Shown one piece after another: positions 26,902-35,476 of a DNA stretch of 64,000 bases. Both the position numbers and the translations under genes were made by a program. The DNA is from Bifidobacterium asteroides (GTDB lineage Bacteria > Actinomycetota > Actinomycetes > Actinomycetales > Bifidobacteriaceae), in NCBI RefSeq assembly GCF_019469425.1, contig NZ_CP048272.1, positions 1,364,001 to 1,428,000 on the forward strand, given 5' to 3'. The notes beneath the pieces were generated by a model, which was given only the letters and a program-made list of their open reading frames with translations, ran no database searches and was not told where the DNA came from. The first letter of the stretch is position 1. Each line of letters begins with the position of its first letter.

Positions 26902-27144
26902 CTATACTTTGATTTTTTTGTTTACAAAACTAAGAATTGTGGAAATGTTATTATTTCCTCTCAAGAATGGCACTAAGGCGCGAAAAAGTTGGTATTGACC
27001 AATGCCTCTAATTTCAAACTTGGCTCGATTTTGACCAAGAACAAAGAGTACCCCTTTTTCAGTGCGAGAAAACATAACATCATCACGCAGCAGCAGTGTG
27101 TCTGATTGTGAAATTACCATGTAAAGTCCAATTCTTTTATACAT
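26902..27144 (-). CDS. Ocin-ThiF-like protein, N-terminal fragment (frameshifted)
   Basis: 80 residues from ATG 27144. It shows DDVMFSRTEKGVLFVLGQNRA, FEIRGIGQYQLFRALVPFL and NNISTILSFVNKK, the typical N-terminus of Ocin-ThiF/F proteins, which contains the winged-helix leader-recognition region. It ends KIKV at a TAG. The alternative frame through the AAAAAAA run (26913-26919) continues as NQSIVLRLLTSLIERDCIVL and on without a stop into the 478-residue frame. So this is the 5' end of one gene broken by a missing base. An ATG 24 bases downstream (MVISQS) is an alternative start. Confidence 0.7.
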   Translation of the reverse strand: MYKRIGLYMVISQSDTLLLRDDVMFSRTEKGVLFVLGQNRAKFEIRGIGQYQLFRALVPFLRGNNNISTILSFVNKKIKV

Positions 27145-28251
27145 CGAGTATCAACAAAACAGAACCCTTCCTGAATATAATAGCATAGTAAAAACAATAG
27201 TTGCATTTTCTCCCGTAAAGGTTGACGTGCAATTTTGATTTGTCAGATTCAGTCTCATACACAATCCAATGACAAAGCGTGAAAGACTCTGCACGTGGTA
27301 ACAAGCAGTCTATCAGCAAGTTGTATTTCGATAATATTTAAATTATTAAAATTCTCCCTAGATGGGAGAAATGGGATCGACTTAGCCCTATATTGAACAG
27401 TTCATATGCTCTACTTAAGGTTTGTAAATGCCCAGCGAGCTGTAGCGCGATACAACAATTATACGGATTATTAGGTGCAATATGAGAATCTCTTCAACCA
27501 CAATCGCTCCACTGGCACAGAGCAGATTAGTCAGACTTTAGACATACCAAAAAGAAAGACCTGGCTAGTCAGGAATAATAGACTGCCAAAATAGGAAAAG
27601 ATGTACTTGCTATTTACATTCCTGAAGTGTAAGAGCATGAGCCGCTCATGCACGCTATCTTATGTCAATGACCTGAACCGCTATACCAGCCACTCACACT
27701 ATATTTTAAAATAATAACATATATTGTTTTACGTTCATCTGATGTTCGACGGAGCATTAGATTCGTATTCATTGCATGCGACGAGTGCAAAAACCTTTGG
27801 GCAAAAAAATAGTTCTTGCAGCGTACTGATTGAGTATTTAGATAATTTCATGAAACGAGGGCGAAAGAGTAGGGAATTTGCAAGCAGTGTCACACGGACC
27901 TTAGCTACTTACGCAATCTACAGTTTTAGGCAGTTGCTCAGTGGACGCAGTCCGTGCTGATACCATTTGAGCCGTCCACATGATGCTTAGCTTGGCATTT
28001 GCCGTCTGCCCTGTCCATAACTCTGGCTCTAATCCGCTGCCAGTCGCGCAGCAATCGCTTGTGCTTGCCGGAACTCTGCAATTCTGCTGCATTCACTTGA
28101 ATTGGCACTCAAAGGCAGATGTGGACGCGTGGCCTGACTCGTGTCTAAATGTTGAGCTTGTGATGCAGCCAGGCTGGGTTGAAAATACAACCAGGCTCAA
28201 ATTATCTGCAAAGAACCTTTCAAGTCAATATATTATTTTTGCTTTGTTCGA
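27145..28251. other. AT-rich non-coding or decayed stretch upstream of the RiPP operon
   Basis: Probably includes the operon promoter near 27150-27350, where the minus strand is rich in TATTAT/TAATTT elements, but no -10/-35 pair can be named with confidence. The plus-strand frame at 27724-27960 (78 residues) matches nothing I know. The stretch from about 27940 to 28092 holds an HNH endonuclease remnant, listed separately. The rest shows no gene. Confidence 0.5.
27940..28092 (-). pseudogene. Truncated HNH endonuclease remnant
   Basis: Reading the minus strand gives KHKRLLRDWQRIRARVM followed by DRADGKCQAKHHVDGSNGIS and TDCVH, then a stop. This lines up with the intact HNH endonuclease at 32673-32936 (RHDRLPHDWQLIRAEVK, ARANGRCQATHHARGCNGIG, TDCDHIIPG). 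The catalytic His-His region is cut off after DCVH and the start is not preserved. It marks a second, older phage-type remnant outside the tRNA-flanked element. Confidence 0.7.
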
Positions 28252-28776
28252 TCAGCGCACAATCAGTTTTGCGCTTATCTTAACAAAATTATCTTGCTCG
28301 TTGAGCAATGGGATAACATCGTTGATTCTCGCATGTGCTGGATACAAATTTCGCAATGCCATCAAAATACTTACAGCCACATGTACGCTTAAAAGCACGA
28401 TTACAACGCTTCCAACTCGATGAATCCATGGCGATAGGTATGGTGACCCTGGCAGCTGAACAACCATTACTATCAGAGTTATTACTGAAACAAGAACAGC
28501 GCTATATGCCCCCGCGAGAATATGTGCTATAGAAGAATCAAACAACCACCTCTCAGTTGAAGTTCTCAATCCCTTATCCGCTTTAAAGATTTGTCTCCAG
28601 TTTGCAAGCTGACTGAACGTAGTGATCAGTGCACCTGCCAAAATCCCCATCACAGCAATCAAGGTATCGCAAAAATCAAAATGGAGTCTTAACAGATGCG
28701 CAGCTATTCCTGCCGACAGCGGCACTATATAGACAACAAATATCTTCAAAATAGAACGTCGTACCTTTATGGGCAA
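28252..28776 (-). CDS. Small integral membrane protein, four predicted segments
   Basis: 174 residues, TTG start at 28776 with GAAGAG upstream. Hydrophobic segments lie near residues 10-30, 36-55, 88-112 and 120-145, separated by a polar loop (NWRQIFKADKGLRTSTERWLFDSS). No catalytic motif is visible and I do not recognise the family. It is the only frame of normal appearance between the RiPP operon and the phage-like element, so it may be a leftover accessory gene. Function not assigned. Confidence 0.5.
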   Translation of the reverse strand: MPIKVRRSILKIFVVYIVPLSAGIAAHLLRLHFDFCDTLIAVMGILAGALITTFSQLANWRQIFKADKGLRTSTERWLFDSSIAHILAGAYSAVLVSVITLIVMVVQLPGSPYLSPWIHRVGSVVIVLLSVHVAVSILMALRNLYPAHARINDVIPLLNEQDNFVKISAKLIVR

Positions 28777-30150
28777 GTGTATTCTCTTCAGAATCGACTA
28801 ACTTTCTTTAGGATCGGGAGTATAGAAATGTAGCGATTTCCACTGTCTGCGGTTTATCGACATTGGAACCATTGAAATTTCCATGGAACTCCTTCCTCAA
28901 CGGAGCTATTTAATAACAACTTATTAGCGATAGACTTGTGTCGTAGAAAGATTACAATCGACATTAAAGGCAGGAAGATTATACTTGCCATCGTCGGCAG
29001 CAATCAACCTCGGGTTATTCCCGGCATCCTTTTATAAGTCTTTTTAGCCGACCCATCTGACATGGGATAAGTGAACAGCTAATCTACGGTTTCTGCAGTC
29101 ACCGTCTTGATTTTGCCATTTTCCTCGTAAGTAATTCCACCGTTATTTATCATCTTCTTAGACAATTACAAGCTGTCCATAGGTATCATCGCAGCCACAT
29201 CCTGAACGCCTTGCAGCCGACTGAGACTCAATTTTTTTGCACGGCTTTAATCCACTTTTGAGCACTTTATTGATTCATATTCGCCATGCTGCACTAACGC
29301 TAGACACGGTCAGCGTTAACTTCTAATTCTCTCGTGAGCCGAAACCAGACAACGAATGCATTCCAAGCTCGATTTTCTGAGGCTTAGCAGATGCCGAAAT
29401 GCTATCGGACCTATTCCGATAAATAACCGGAGTGGTAGAAAATCTATACCATTCCCCGTTCGCTACTGTTTCAGAATGATCGTCTTTCGAAACTTTCGAT
29501 ATTGATAGGTGATATTTGTACGAGATATATTGTAAAAGGTTTTCACCCTGCGCAGATCTACCATTCACCGTGCAAGCCATGTAGCAAACATTTTTATCGG
29601 GCTCATTTTGTTTGGGTTCAGGGAAAGACATACGTACTTCATATAGACTCGACGCGGCTTTCTTACTTATATTTTCTGGCTCGCCGAATCTGTCGCGTAT
29701 AACCAGTCCTTGTCGCCATAATGACCAAAAGTGATGCTGGCGACAAGTACCTTACCGATTTTCTGGCAAGCTTATACGCAAAAACAAGGAGTCCCTTTTA
29801 AATCCTCCTCGTCAGTTATCAGCTGCAAGTCTTCCGGGTTAATAAAAGCAGATGCTCTTCCCATTACTGTGTCATCAACTCAATTATCTATGCATATATG
29901 AAATCTTCCAGCTCTGTCCAGCAAGTTGACCTGTACACATGACCTTACCATTTTCCAGTCTCGACCTTATAAAGACAGTATAAAAGCAAATCACTCATGC
30001 GATAGGCTTCCTTCCTATCTAATTTGTGTCAACAAAGATTGACACCAACAAGAGCAATCACTGGCTCCAAGAATTTAGAATGGCCGGACATCTTTGCCGA
30101 CTCCTAGACTAAAACTAACTGTATTCATAATACATGACCTAAGACCAGTA

Positions 30151-30162
30151 GGGGGGGGGGGG
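30151..30162. repeat. Homopolymer tract of 12 G
   Basis: Twelve consecutive G on the plus strand inside AT-rich, non-coding sequence. Tracts of this length are prone to slipped-strand length change and are used as phase-variation switches in some bacteria, including pilus loci of bifidobacteria. No intact gene begins close downstream, so a switching role here is not supported. Confidence 0.8.
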
Positions 30163-30878
30163 TCATGCCTACGAAATATGCAACATCGACTGTCAAATCT
30201 GCCCTAAAACTACATCTTTCGCAACTCAGTCATATATTGCTCTCGCTGCACCCGAAATTCAGTAACCTCTCGATTAGCTATACAGCTCTAGAATAGCTGG
30301 TAGCCGACCGATAATCACCAAAGACTCCTGAGAATAGAGACACAGGGGACCAATATGCTACACAGACAATACCGCGGTACACGAATAGACGTTGTCAGTC
30401 AAAGCGAACAAAGCGCGCTTCACAGTAAATCAGCATTAGCTCGGAAGACTGCCAACCCTGTGGTGAATGATCAGTATTCTAGGTCGAAAATTCACATTCC
30501 ACTGGAATGTCTGCACGCTGCAAGATATCAGTCCAGGCGGTCTGGATGGTATATCGCCCTAAGCGTGCAACTCGCAGACGAATCCCTATCTAATAATGCC
30601 AAACTCTCGGAAAATAACCCCATACCCACCCTACAAAGCGTTTCGTCGAAACTTTCCATGCCTTGCTTTCCAGAACCCGAATCCTCTGCCCGAGCCGTCA
30701 AAAGTTGCACACCGTAAAAGCCGGAATTATGGATGAATTAAAAACTGATGAGGTTATCCCATAATCTCAGGCAAGGGCAGGACCTGGCTGGTGCTGTACG
30801 GCGGTCGAATAAACGACGAGGCCGTTGATAGACTGTTGTGTGGCGTTTACGCCTCTTTTCACGGTGCAGATAAGTCTA

Positions 30879-30892
30879 GGGGGGGGGGGGGG
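30879..30892. repeat. Homopolymer tract of 14 G upstream of the SHOCT gene
   Basis: Fourteen consecutive G lie 43 bases before the TTG start of the SHOCT-domain gene and 7 bases before a 13-codon open frame (ATG 30900). The position between promoter and start would allow length changes to alter expression. This is inference; the gene downstream is itself frameshifted. Confidence 0.75.
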
Positions 30893-30935
30893 AGAGAGAT
30901 GAACGCAACTCGTACCATGGCAGTGGAGGCTTACG

Positions 30936-31237
30936 TTGACGGCTAAGAAAATTGAGCCAGGCAATCATTCCGTTATCGTCGATGGCCTCGACTTCCAATG
31001 GTCTGTGCAGATAGACAATGCCTCTGTTTCAACATCAAGCAAATTTGTTACTGCAATCAACTCCATTGCCCGCCAGCATGTGGCTATGCATCCCAGGTTC
31101 CAGAGACTCAGGAGAGTGACGACACAGCTATATCATCAGTATTCGACCAGTTTGCCCATCTTGCAAGCCTCCACGAGTCAGGCGCCCTGGATGACGAAGA
31201 ATACACAGATACAAAACACCGACTGCTAAACATCTGA
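30936..31237 (+). pseudogene. SHOCT-domain protein gene, frameshifted
   Basis: A TTG start at 30936 with GGAGG 7 bases upstream opens a frame reading KFVTAINSIARQHVAMH at its centre, a stretch often seen before SHOCT domains in actinobacterial proteins. The SHOCT domain itself (DQFAHLASLHESGALDDEEY, then TDTKHRLLNI) is in a different frame and stops at 31237. The shift falls between about 31070 and 31110. Joined, the protein would be near 100 residues, normal for this type. The function of such proteins is unknown; many are phage- or island-borne. Confidence 0.65.
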
Positions 31238-31378
31238 GGAACCAGTCGTAGGGCCCCGGTTCAGCAGAGCTTTGCCCTGTGAATACCTTTGTCACTCAAA
31301 TGAGACACAAAATCTTGCCTCAAGCAATTCCCAAAACTATAAAAACGCAGCAATTGCGGCTGTAAGGCTTTCGTGTGG

Positions 31379-31414
31379 TGCGCCAGACAGGATTCGAACC
31401 TGCAACCTGCTGAT
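31379..31414. repeat. Direct repeat, putative attachment site (distal copy)
   Basis: 36 bases identical to 36232-36267, the 3' half of the tRNA-Arg gene (T-arm and acceptor end). This copy is not followed by the rest of a tRNA: the sequence diverges at the anticodon side. It is the expected remnant left when an element integrates into the 3' end of a tRNA gene. Confidence 0.85.
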
Positions 31415-31623
31415 GTACTGAGAGCAAATACCCCATACTGTGCCGAACTACCTAAAGCTATATAGCAGAAGGGAAATTGAGCCGATCAATACAGATAAAG
31501 CTAGGCTGAAATTGGGAGAAAAACGACGTTCATCGTGTCTGAATCGTGTCTGGATGTTTCTTTCCTTGTCCCTGTGGGGTATGGCCGGCTTACGTCATCG
31601 ACCTAAATTGAATCTAGGGGGTT

Positions 31624-31646
31624 GACCCTACCTCTGGGTTAGGGTC
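31624..31646. terminator. Short inverted repeat, possible terminator
   Basis: GACCCTACC and GGTTAGGGTC form a 9-10-bp stem with one bulge and a 4-base loop. It lies just inside the element boundary, downstream of the primase-like gene on the minus strand. There is no T run after it, so the terminator call is tentative. Confidence 0.35.
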
Positions 31647-31715
31647 GGTGGATGGCTTATGGCTGTGGGCTGCGTTCTGCTGCCGTTGGGTTCTTTGCGT
31701 CGGGTTCACTTTTGC

Positions 31716-32333
31716 TTAGGCACTTATGCGCTTGATTACCTCGAAGAGGAAAGTAAGATCCGCGAGCCTGGCCGGGCTGTTTCGCCAGGCGTGGCCCGTG
31801 TAGGTCATGTACCGGCCTTGCGAGTAGGCTTCCGTGTCCATCAGGCCGCGCACCTTGACGCCCTTGCGTTCGGCGCACCTGCCCCAGATGTGCAGGCCCT
31901 GTCCGGAGGGGCTGATCTCGACCCAGGTCCTGCCGGCCACGGGCGCGAGCAGCATCTTGGCCCAGTCGGCCAGGTGCCCCCGGGAGTCGTAGCAGTGATC
32001 CAGATCGATGCAAGCGAACCCGCCGCCCAGGGCGAAGCCCAGGCCGTCCCCCGCCGTGGACTGTTCGGCCATGGGCAGGCTGGTCCAGGTTGCCGGGTCG
32101 GTGCTGGATGCCGGGGCTCCGTCGAAGCGGATCGGCCTCTTGCTGGTTCCGTCGCCTCTGTGGACCAGTTGCCAGCGCAGCCACCGGTCGGCCATGGCCA
32201 TATCCGGGGACACCGGCATCGTCCTGCCCGCCCGGTGGGCCCGCTGACGGCAGGCGTCCGAGCAGAACCTGCGCCGGCGACCCCTCCCCACATGCTCAGG
32301 CAGGGGCTTGCCGCAGAACTCGCATCGTGTCAT
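31716..32333 (-). CDS. Phage-type primase/replication protein with N-terminal zinc finger
   Basis: 205 residues. The N-terminus has CEFCGK and RRFCSDACRQRAH, a four-Cys zinc-finger-like module often found on actinophage proteins. The rest has LGFALGGGFACIDLDHCYD and WVEISPSGQGLHIWG, the acidic and Ser/His motifs of the prim-pol/phage primase N-domain. It is shorter than complete phage primases, which usually continue into a helicase domain, so it is probably a primase-only or truncated form. Encoded on the minus strand of the element with the HNH and capsid genes. Confidence 0.75.
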   Translation of the reverse strand: MTRCEFCGKPLPEHVGRGRRRRFCSDACRQRAHRAGRTMPVSPDMAMADRWLRWQLVHRGDGTSKRPIRFDGAPASSTDPATWTSLPMAEQSTAGDGLGFALGGGFACIDLDHCYDSRGHLADWAKMLLAPVAGRTWVEISPSGQGLHIWGRCAERKGVKVRGLMDTEAYSQGRYMTYTGHAWRNSPARLADLTFLFEVIKRISA

Positions 32334-32672
32334 GCTTTAATTATATCGTGACATTACTCTGAAAACAAGAAAACTAAGCAATATCAGGCATTCAAGTTAT
32401 TACGTGACAACGGTAAAAACATGGTTCCTGTCACGGAATGCAGAGCCTGGCACATTCCCAGGATGCCCCGCAAGCCACAGAAACAGGCCACAAAACGACG
32501 AACGCCAGATACTCGGAAGTCAGGAATTCTGGCGAAAAACGAACGGAAGGACGCACGCATAATCGGAGGTGCTATCCGGCAGTTAATCCACGGTTTCCGG
32601 GGAGGTACCCCCCACCTCGGGAGGGACCAATCCCGAATTTTTTTCGACGGGATGAAGACTGGTTTCACGATA

Positions 32673-32936
32673 CTATGAATTGCGCGCCGCTGTCTCTCTT
32701 GCTGTCTTGGCTTTGTGGCAAGCGTTCGAAAGCCATTGCAAATTGTCCAGTCTGTTATCGTCGCCCGGGATGATGTGGTCGCAGTCGGTTCCGATGCCGT
32801 TGCAGCCTCTGGCATGATGCGTGGCTTGGCATCTGCCGTTCGCTCGGGCTTTGACTTCGGCTCTGATCAGCTGCCAGTCATGGGGCAGCCGGTCATGCCT
32901 GCGTGAGGTCTGCCATCTGCTGCGCTTGGTTGGCAT
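32673..32936 (-). CDS. HNH endonuclease (phage packaging-type)
   Basis: 87 residues from ATG 32936, which has AAGGAG 6 bases upstream. The motif order is C (GRCQATHHARGC), DHIIPGDDNRLDNLQWLSNACH and K, that is, the HNH/ββα-metal fold with the paired zinc Cys residues typical of small phage HNH proteins, many of which act with the terminase. In-frame extension upstream to 33218 lacks any family similarity and is probably non-coding. A broken relative lies at 27940-28092. Confidence 0.85.
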   Translation of the reverse strand: MPTKRSRWQTSRRHDRLPHDWQLIRAEVKARANGRCQATHHARGCNGIGTDCDHIIPGDDNRLDNLQWLSNACHKAKTARETAARNS

Positions 32937-32984
32937 GGCTGCTCCTTGGTGGGTAGGTTGGGTCGTATGAAGGGAGGTGATTAT

Positions 32985-33185
32985 ATGAACAAGGTCAAGG
33001 TGTCGCTGAATCAGCACAGCATAGACCAGATCGGCCAGGTCGCCACACAGGCTTACTCGAGTCAGCTTGGCGATCATTGTGTATTCTGCGGCAAGCCGGT
33101 CAAGCACAACCCTGATACCCCTGTCGGGTCGGCACCGGTATGCGCGGAGTGCGCTAAGGAGCACGGGCTTACACCTGATAAGTAG
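32985..33185 (+). CDS. Small zinc-ribbon-like hypothetical protein
   Basis: 66 residues. ATG 32985 is preceded by AGGGAGGTG 5-6 bases away, an excellent ribosome-binding site that fixes the start. Two Cys pairs (CVFCGK and CAEC) separated by about 20 residues suggest a treble-clef or zinc-ribbon fold. Divergent from the HNH gene. I do not recognise the family; small Cys-pair proteins of this kind are common in actinophages and islands. Confidence 0.7.
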   Translation: MNKVKVSLNQHSIDQIGQVATQAYSSQLGDHCVFCGKPVKHNPDTPVGSAPVCAECAKEHGLTPDK

Positions 33186-33308
33186 ACGCAGGAAGGGCCT
33201 TGCCTGGCTCGCATCCAAAGGTTGGGATTGTGGCGTGGCCAGGCAAGGATGATGCCCGCAGTCGGGAAGAAAGGGGAAAACCTGCGGGCAAGTGCTATAT
33301 CTTGTGCC

Positions 33309-33656
33309 ATGAACATTAACTGGGATGCATGCAGCGCCATAGCCACTGCGGTTGCTACAGCGGTGGCTTTATTCTTGGCTGTTTACAATATCCGCCAAGG
33401 CGTAATAAATGAACGCAAGGCCATAGTCGACAAGGCTTTTGGAATCGCTTTACGGCTTGTGGATGTGGCCGGCGATTTCTACATGCCCAGCAACAACTTC
33501 TCTCCGTCCCTGGTTGCAATTAAGGGCCGATATCTGATCAGGCTACTTACCATATACGGGTATTCATGCGATGAAGACAAGGTTTTTAATTATGACCTGG
33601 AGGAATCTTTTAAGGAACTGGATCGACTCTTTGAACAAATCAAATACAAACAATAA
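33309..33656 (+). CDS. Hypothetical protein with one N-terminal membrane segment
   Basis: 115 residues from ATG 33309. One hydrophobic helix (about residues 8-28, AIATAVATAVALFLAVYNI) is followed by a polar domain with mixed charge that ends near a helix-rich ESFKELDRLFEQIKYKQ. No motif allows a function call. It resembles short membrane-anchored proteins of phage origin. The upstream in-frame extension to 33222 is not convincing. Confidence 0.55.
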   Translation: MNINWDACSAIATAVATAVALFLAVYNIRQGVINERKAIVDKAFGIALRLVDVAGDFYMPSNNFSPSLVAIKGRYLIRLLTIYGYSCDEDKVFNYDLEESFKELDRLFEQIKYKQ

Positions 33657-33790
33657 AGGACCGGGCATCTCTGCCTGGCCCTTACTGTAAACCACTGTGT
33701 TACGGTGGCATTTGCCGCCTGCATTGGCTCTGACCTGTGCCCGGGGTTTGGGCGTGGTTGCTTGCTGATTCTTCTGTTTGGTGTGTTGTT

Positions 33791-34644
33791 TTACTGTTTG
33801 GCTGGTGTCTTGTTGACGGTGAGTCGGGCGAGCCGGTTGGGGCGGAGGACGCCGAATCCTAGGCGCATGGTGACGCGGATGGCCATGGAGTCGTTGGCGA
33901 CGTATGCCTGATCGCTGGTGGCGACGGCGGCTTGGCTGGCGGCGCTGAGGACCCGGCTGCTGTCGTTGAGCAGGATGGTGTCTGCTGAGGTCTGCATGTT
34001 CAGGATGATGAGGATCCCGTAGATGGCTGGCGTGGGGCTGTTGGCCATGTCGGTGGCGATGAGGGGCCGGTCGTTCCTGTCGGTGAGCTTGAGCAGGCTG
34101 GCCCAGGTGCTGTAGCCCATGATGATGCCGGTGGGGCTGCCTCCGTTGTCGCCGACCTTGCCGATGGCGTTCAGGAGGGGGTTGAGCCCTGTGGCGGCGT
34201 TGATGTCTCCCGCGTCGATCATGTCGGGGGTCAGGGCCAGGCCTTTGATGCCGGCTTCGTCGCCCTGCAGGAGGAGCCTGTCAGCCTTGTCGGTGATGGC
34301 CTTGACCATGCCGGCCTGGATGAGGCTGGTGGTCTGCGTGTAGTCGGCGGCTTCGTTGCTGATGGGGTGAGGATGGCGATCTTGTGGGTGTGCACGTACA
34401 TTTCGCTCAGGTCGGGGTCGGTTTCCGTGATCCTGGTGCCTTCGGCGACGATGGCCGCGTCCAGCCCGTCCTTGATGTAGGGGATGCGGGCCACGGGCCC
34501 GTCGCCGCTGATGGTGCCGCCGACGCTGGTCTGGCTGAAGATGAGCGCGTCGGGCGCGATGGTCTTGGCCGGGTAGAAGGTGGAGCCGGGCCACAGGCCT
34601 TCCTTGCCGGTGCCGGTGGTGATGATGTTGGCGTTGTCCGTCAT
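33791..34644 (-). pseudogene. HK97-type phage major capsid protein, frameshifted
   Basis: The N-terminal part (ATG 34644, AGGAA 8 bases upstream) reads through SVGGTISGDGPVARIPYIKD to VHTHKIAILTP. The frame then breaks at a GGGG run (34364-34367, plus strand). Adding one base continues into ISNEAADYTQTTSLIQAG and on to the stop at 33791. The joined protein is about 284 residues and has the HK97-fold pattern of Eg-start, 'iS' helix, GIIMGYSTWASLLKL and a C-terminal MAIRVTMRLGFGVLRP. It would form a phage or satellite shell. No maturation protease or portal gene is seen nearby. Confidence 0.75.
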
Positions 34645-35476
34645 GGTGGTGTTCCTGTTCCGCATGGCGCGTCGGGAACCTGTCCGGGTATGCGGCGGCC
34701 ATGCTCATGCTGGTTGATGAGTCGATGTTCATGTTCCCGCGCCGGTCTCCCTGGACCCTGGCGCGGCTGGCATGGCCTGCACGCCGCTGAAATTATGTAT
34801 AAGGTGAGGCATCCGCATGGCCTGCACACAGACACCTCGCCTTATACTCCTCGCGGCCGGCATGGCGCGGGCGCGTTCCACGAGTATGTGGTCGTAGACC
34901 ATGGGCCGGCCGGGGTGCAGGCTGGTCACGCATTACTTTGCCGCGGTCTTCCTTGAACTCAGCCAAGCACCGGGCCAAGCGCAAACGTGCCGGAACGGTG
35001 GCGAACAAGCTTCTATGACAGGTGCCTCAGGTAGAAGGTCAATTAAGTACTCCCCCGACTCAAGCGGAACCAATATCAGTCGCAGCAAAGCATTCCTCAA
35101 GCTGGATATGACGGAATCATACAGAGATGCAGCCGGGCGGCGGGGGAAGGGGATCTTAGAGGCAGTAAGTACATACCGGACGCACTTAGACAACAGATTT
35201 TAGAGAGGTAGTTGAGGACTGCCAGAGTTTGAAATATGGGCTGAAAACATCAAGTATCAATTGATACCGTTCCGAACTAAAGACATATGTGCTTCCACGA
35301 TGAGGCGACGTGCAACTGAACGCAATAACGGAGACGGACATAAATACCTGGAACGATGATTCCGACAAAGGCGAAGTACCTTGCAAGTTCAGGACAAACC
35401 GCAAATCCAAGCCACTGTCCTCTAGCATTCACAACATAGTGTAAGTTACTTTTGGTAGCTTGTTCCAATATGAGAG
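34645..35476. other. Region between capsid remnant and integrase remnant
   Basis: Overlapping minus-strand frames at 34729-35008 (for example SLHPGRPMVYDHILVERARA) look like the frameshifted remains of a gene upstream of the capsid gene, but I cannot name it. From about 35010 to 35476 nothing is recognised; it may include the lost N-terminal part of the integrase gene on the plus strand. Confidence 0.45.

Larger units (their letters stand above)
28777..30935. other. Decayed region with homopolymer G tracts
   Basis: No intact gene. On the minus strand, pieces in several frames between about 29920 and 29323 read ASAFINPEDLQLITDEEDL, then KIGKVLVASITFGHYGDKDW, then a 102-residue open stretch at 29323-29631 beginning MSFPEPKQNEPDK, which looks like one broken gene of unknown family. 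A short piece MINNGGITYEENGKIKTVTA lies near 29100. The plus-strand frame 30355-30717 (120 residues) has no recognisable features. Two poly-G tracts are listed separately. Confidence 0.5.

Noticed and set aside
23085-27000. Homopolymer miscalls as the sole explanation of the frameshifts
   Set aside because: Possible, but runs of 7-8 identical bases in intact genes nearby are in frame, so I kept the biological alternatives open.
27137-27319. 60-residue frame upstream of the RiPP operon as an additional precursor
   Set aside because: No leader-like region, no Cys/Ser/Thr-rich end and no ribosome-binding site; it overlaps the Ocin-ThiF start.
31440-31625. 61-residue frame inside the element's left end
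   Set aside because: No ribosome site and no similarity; starts within the tRNA remnant region.
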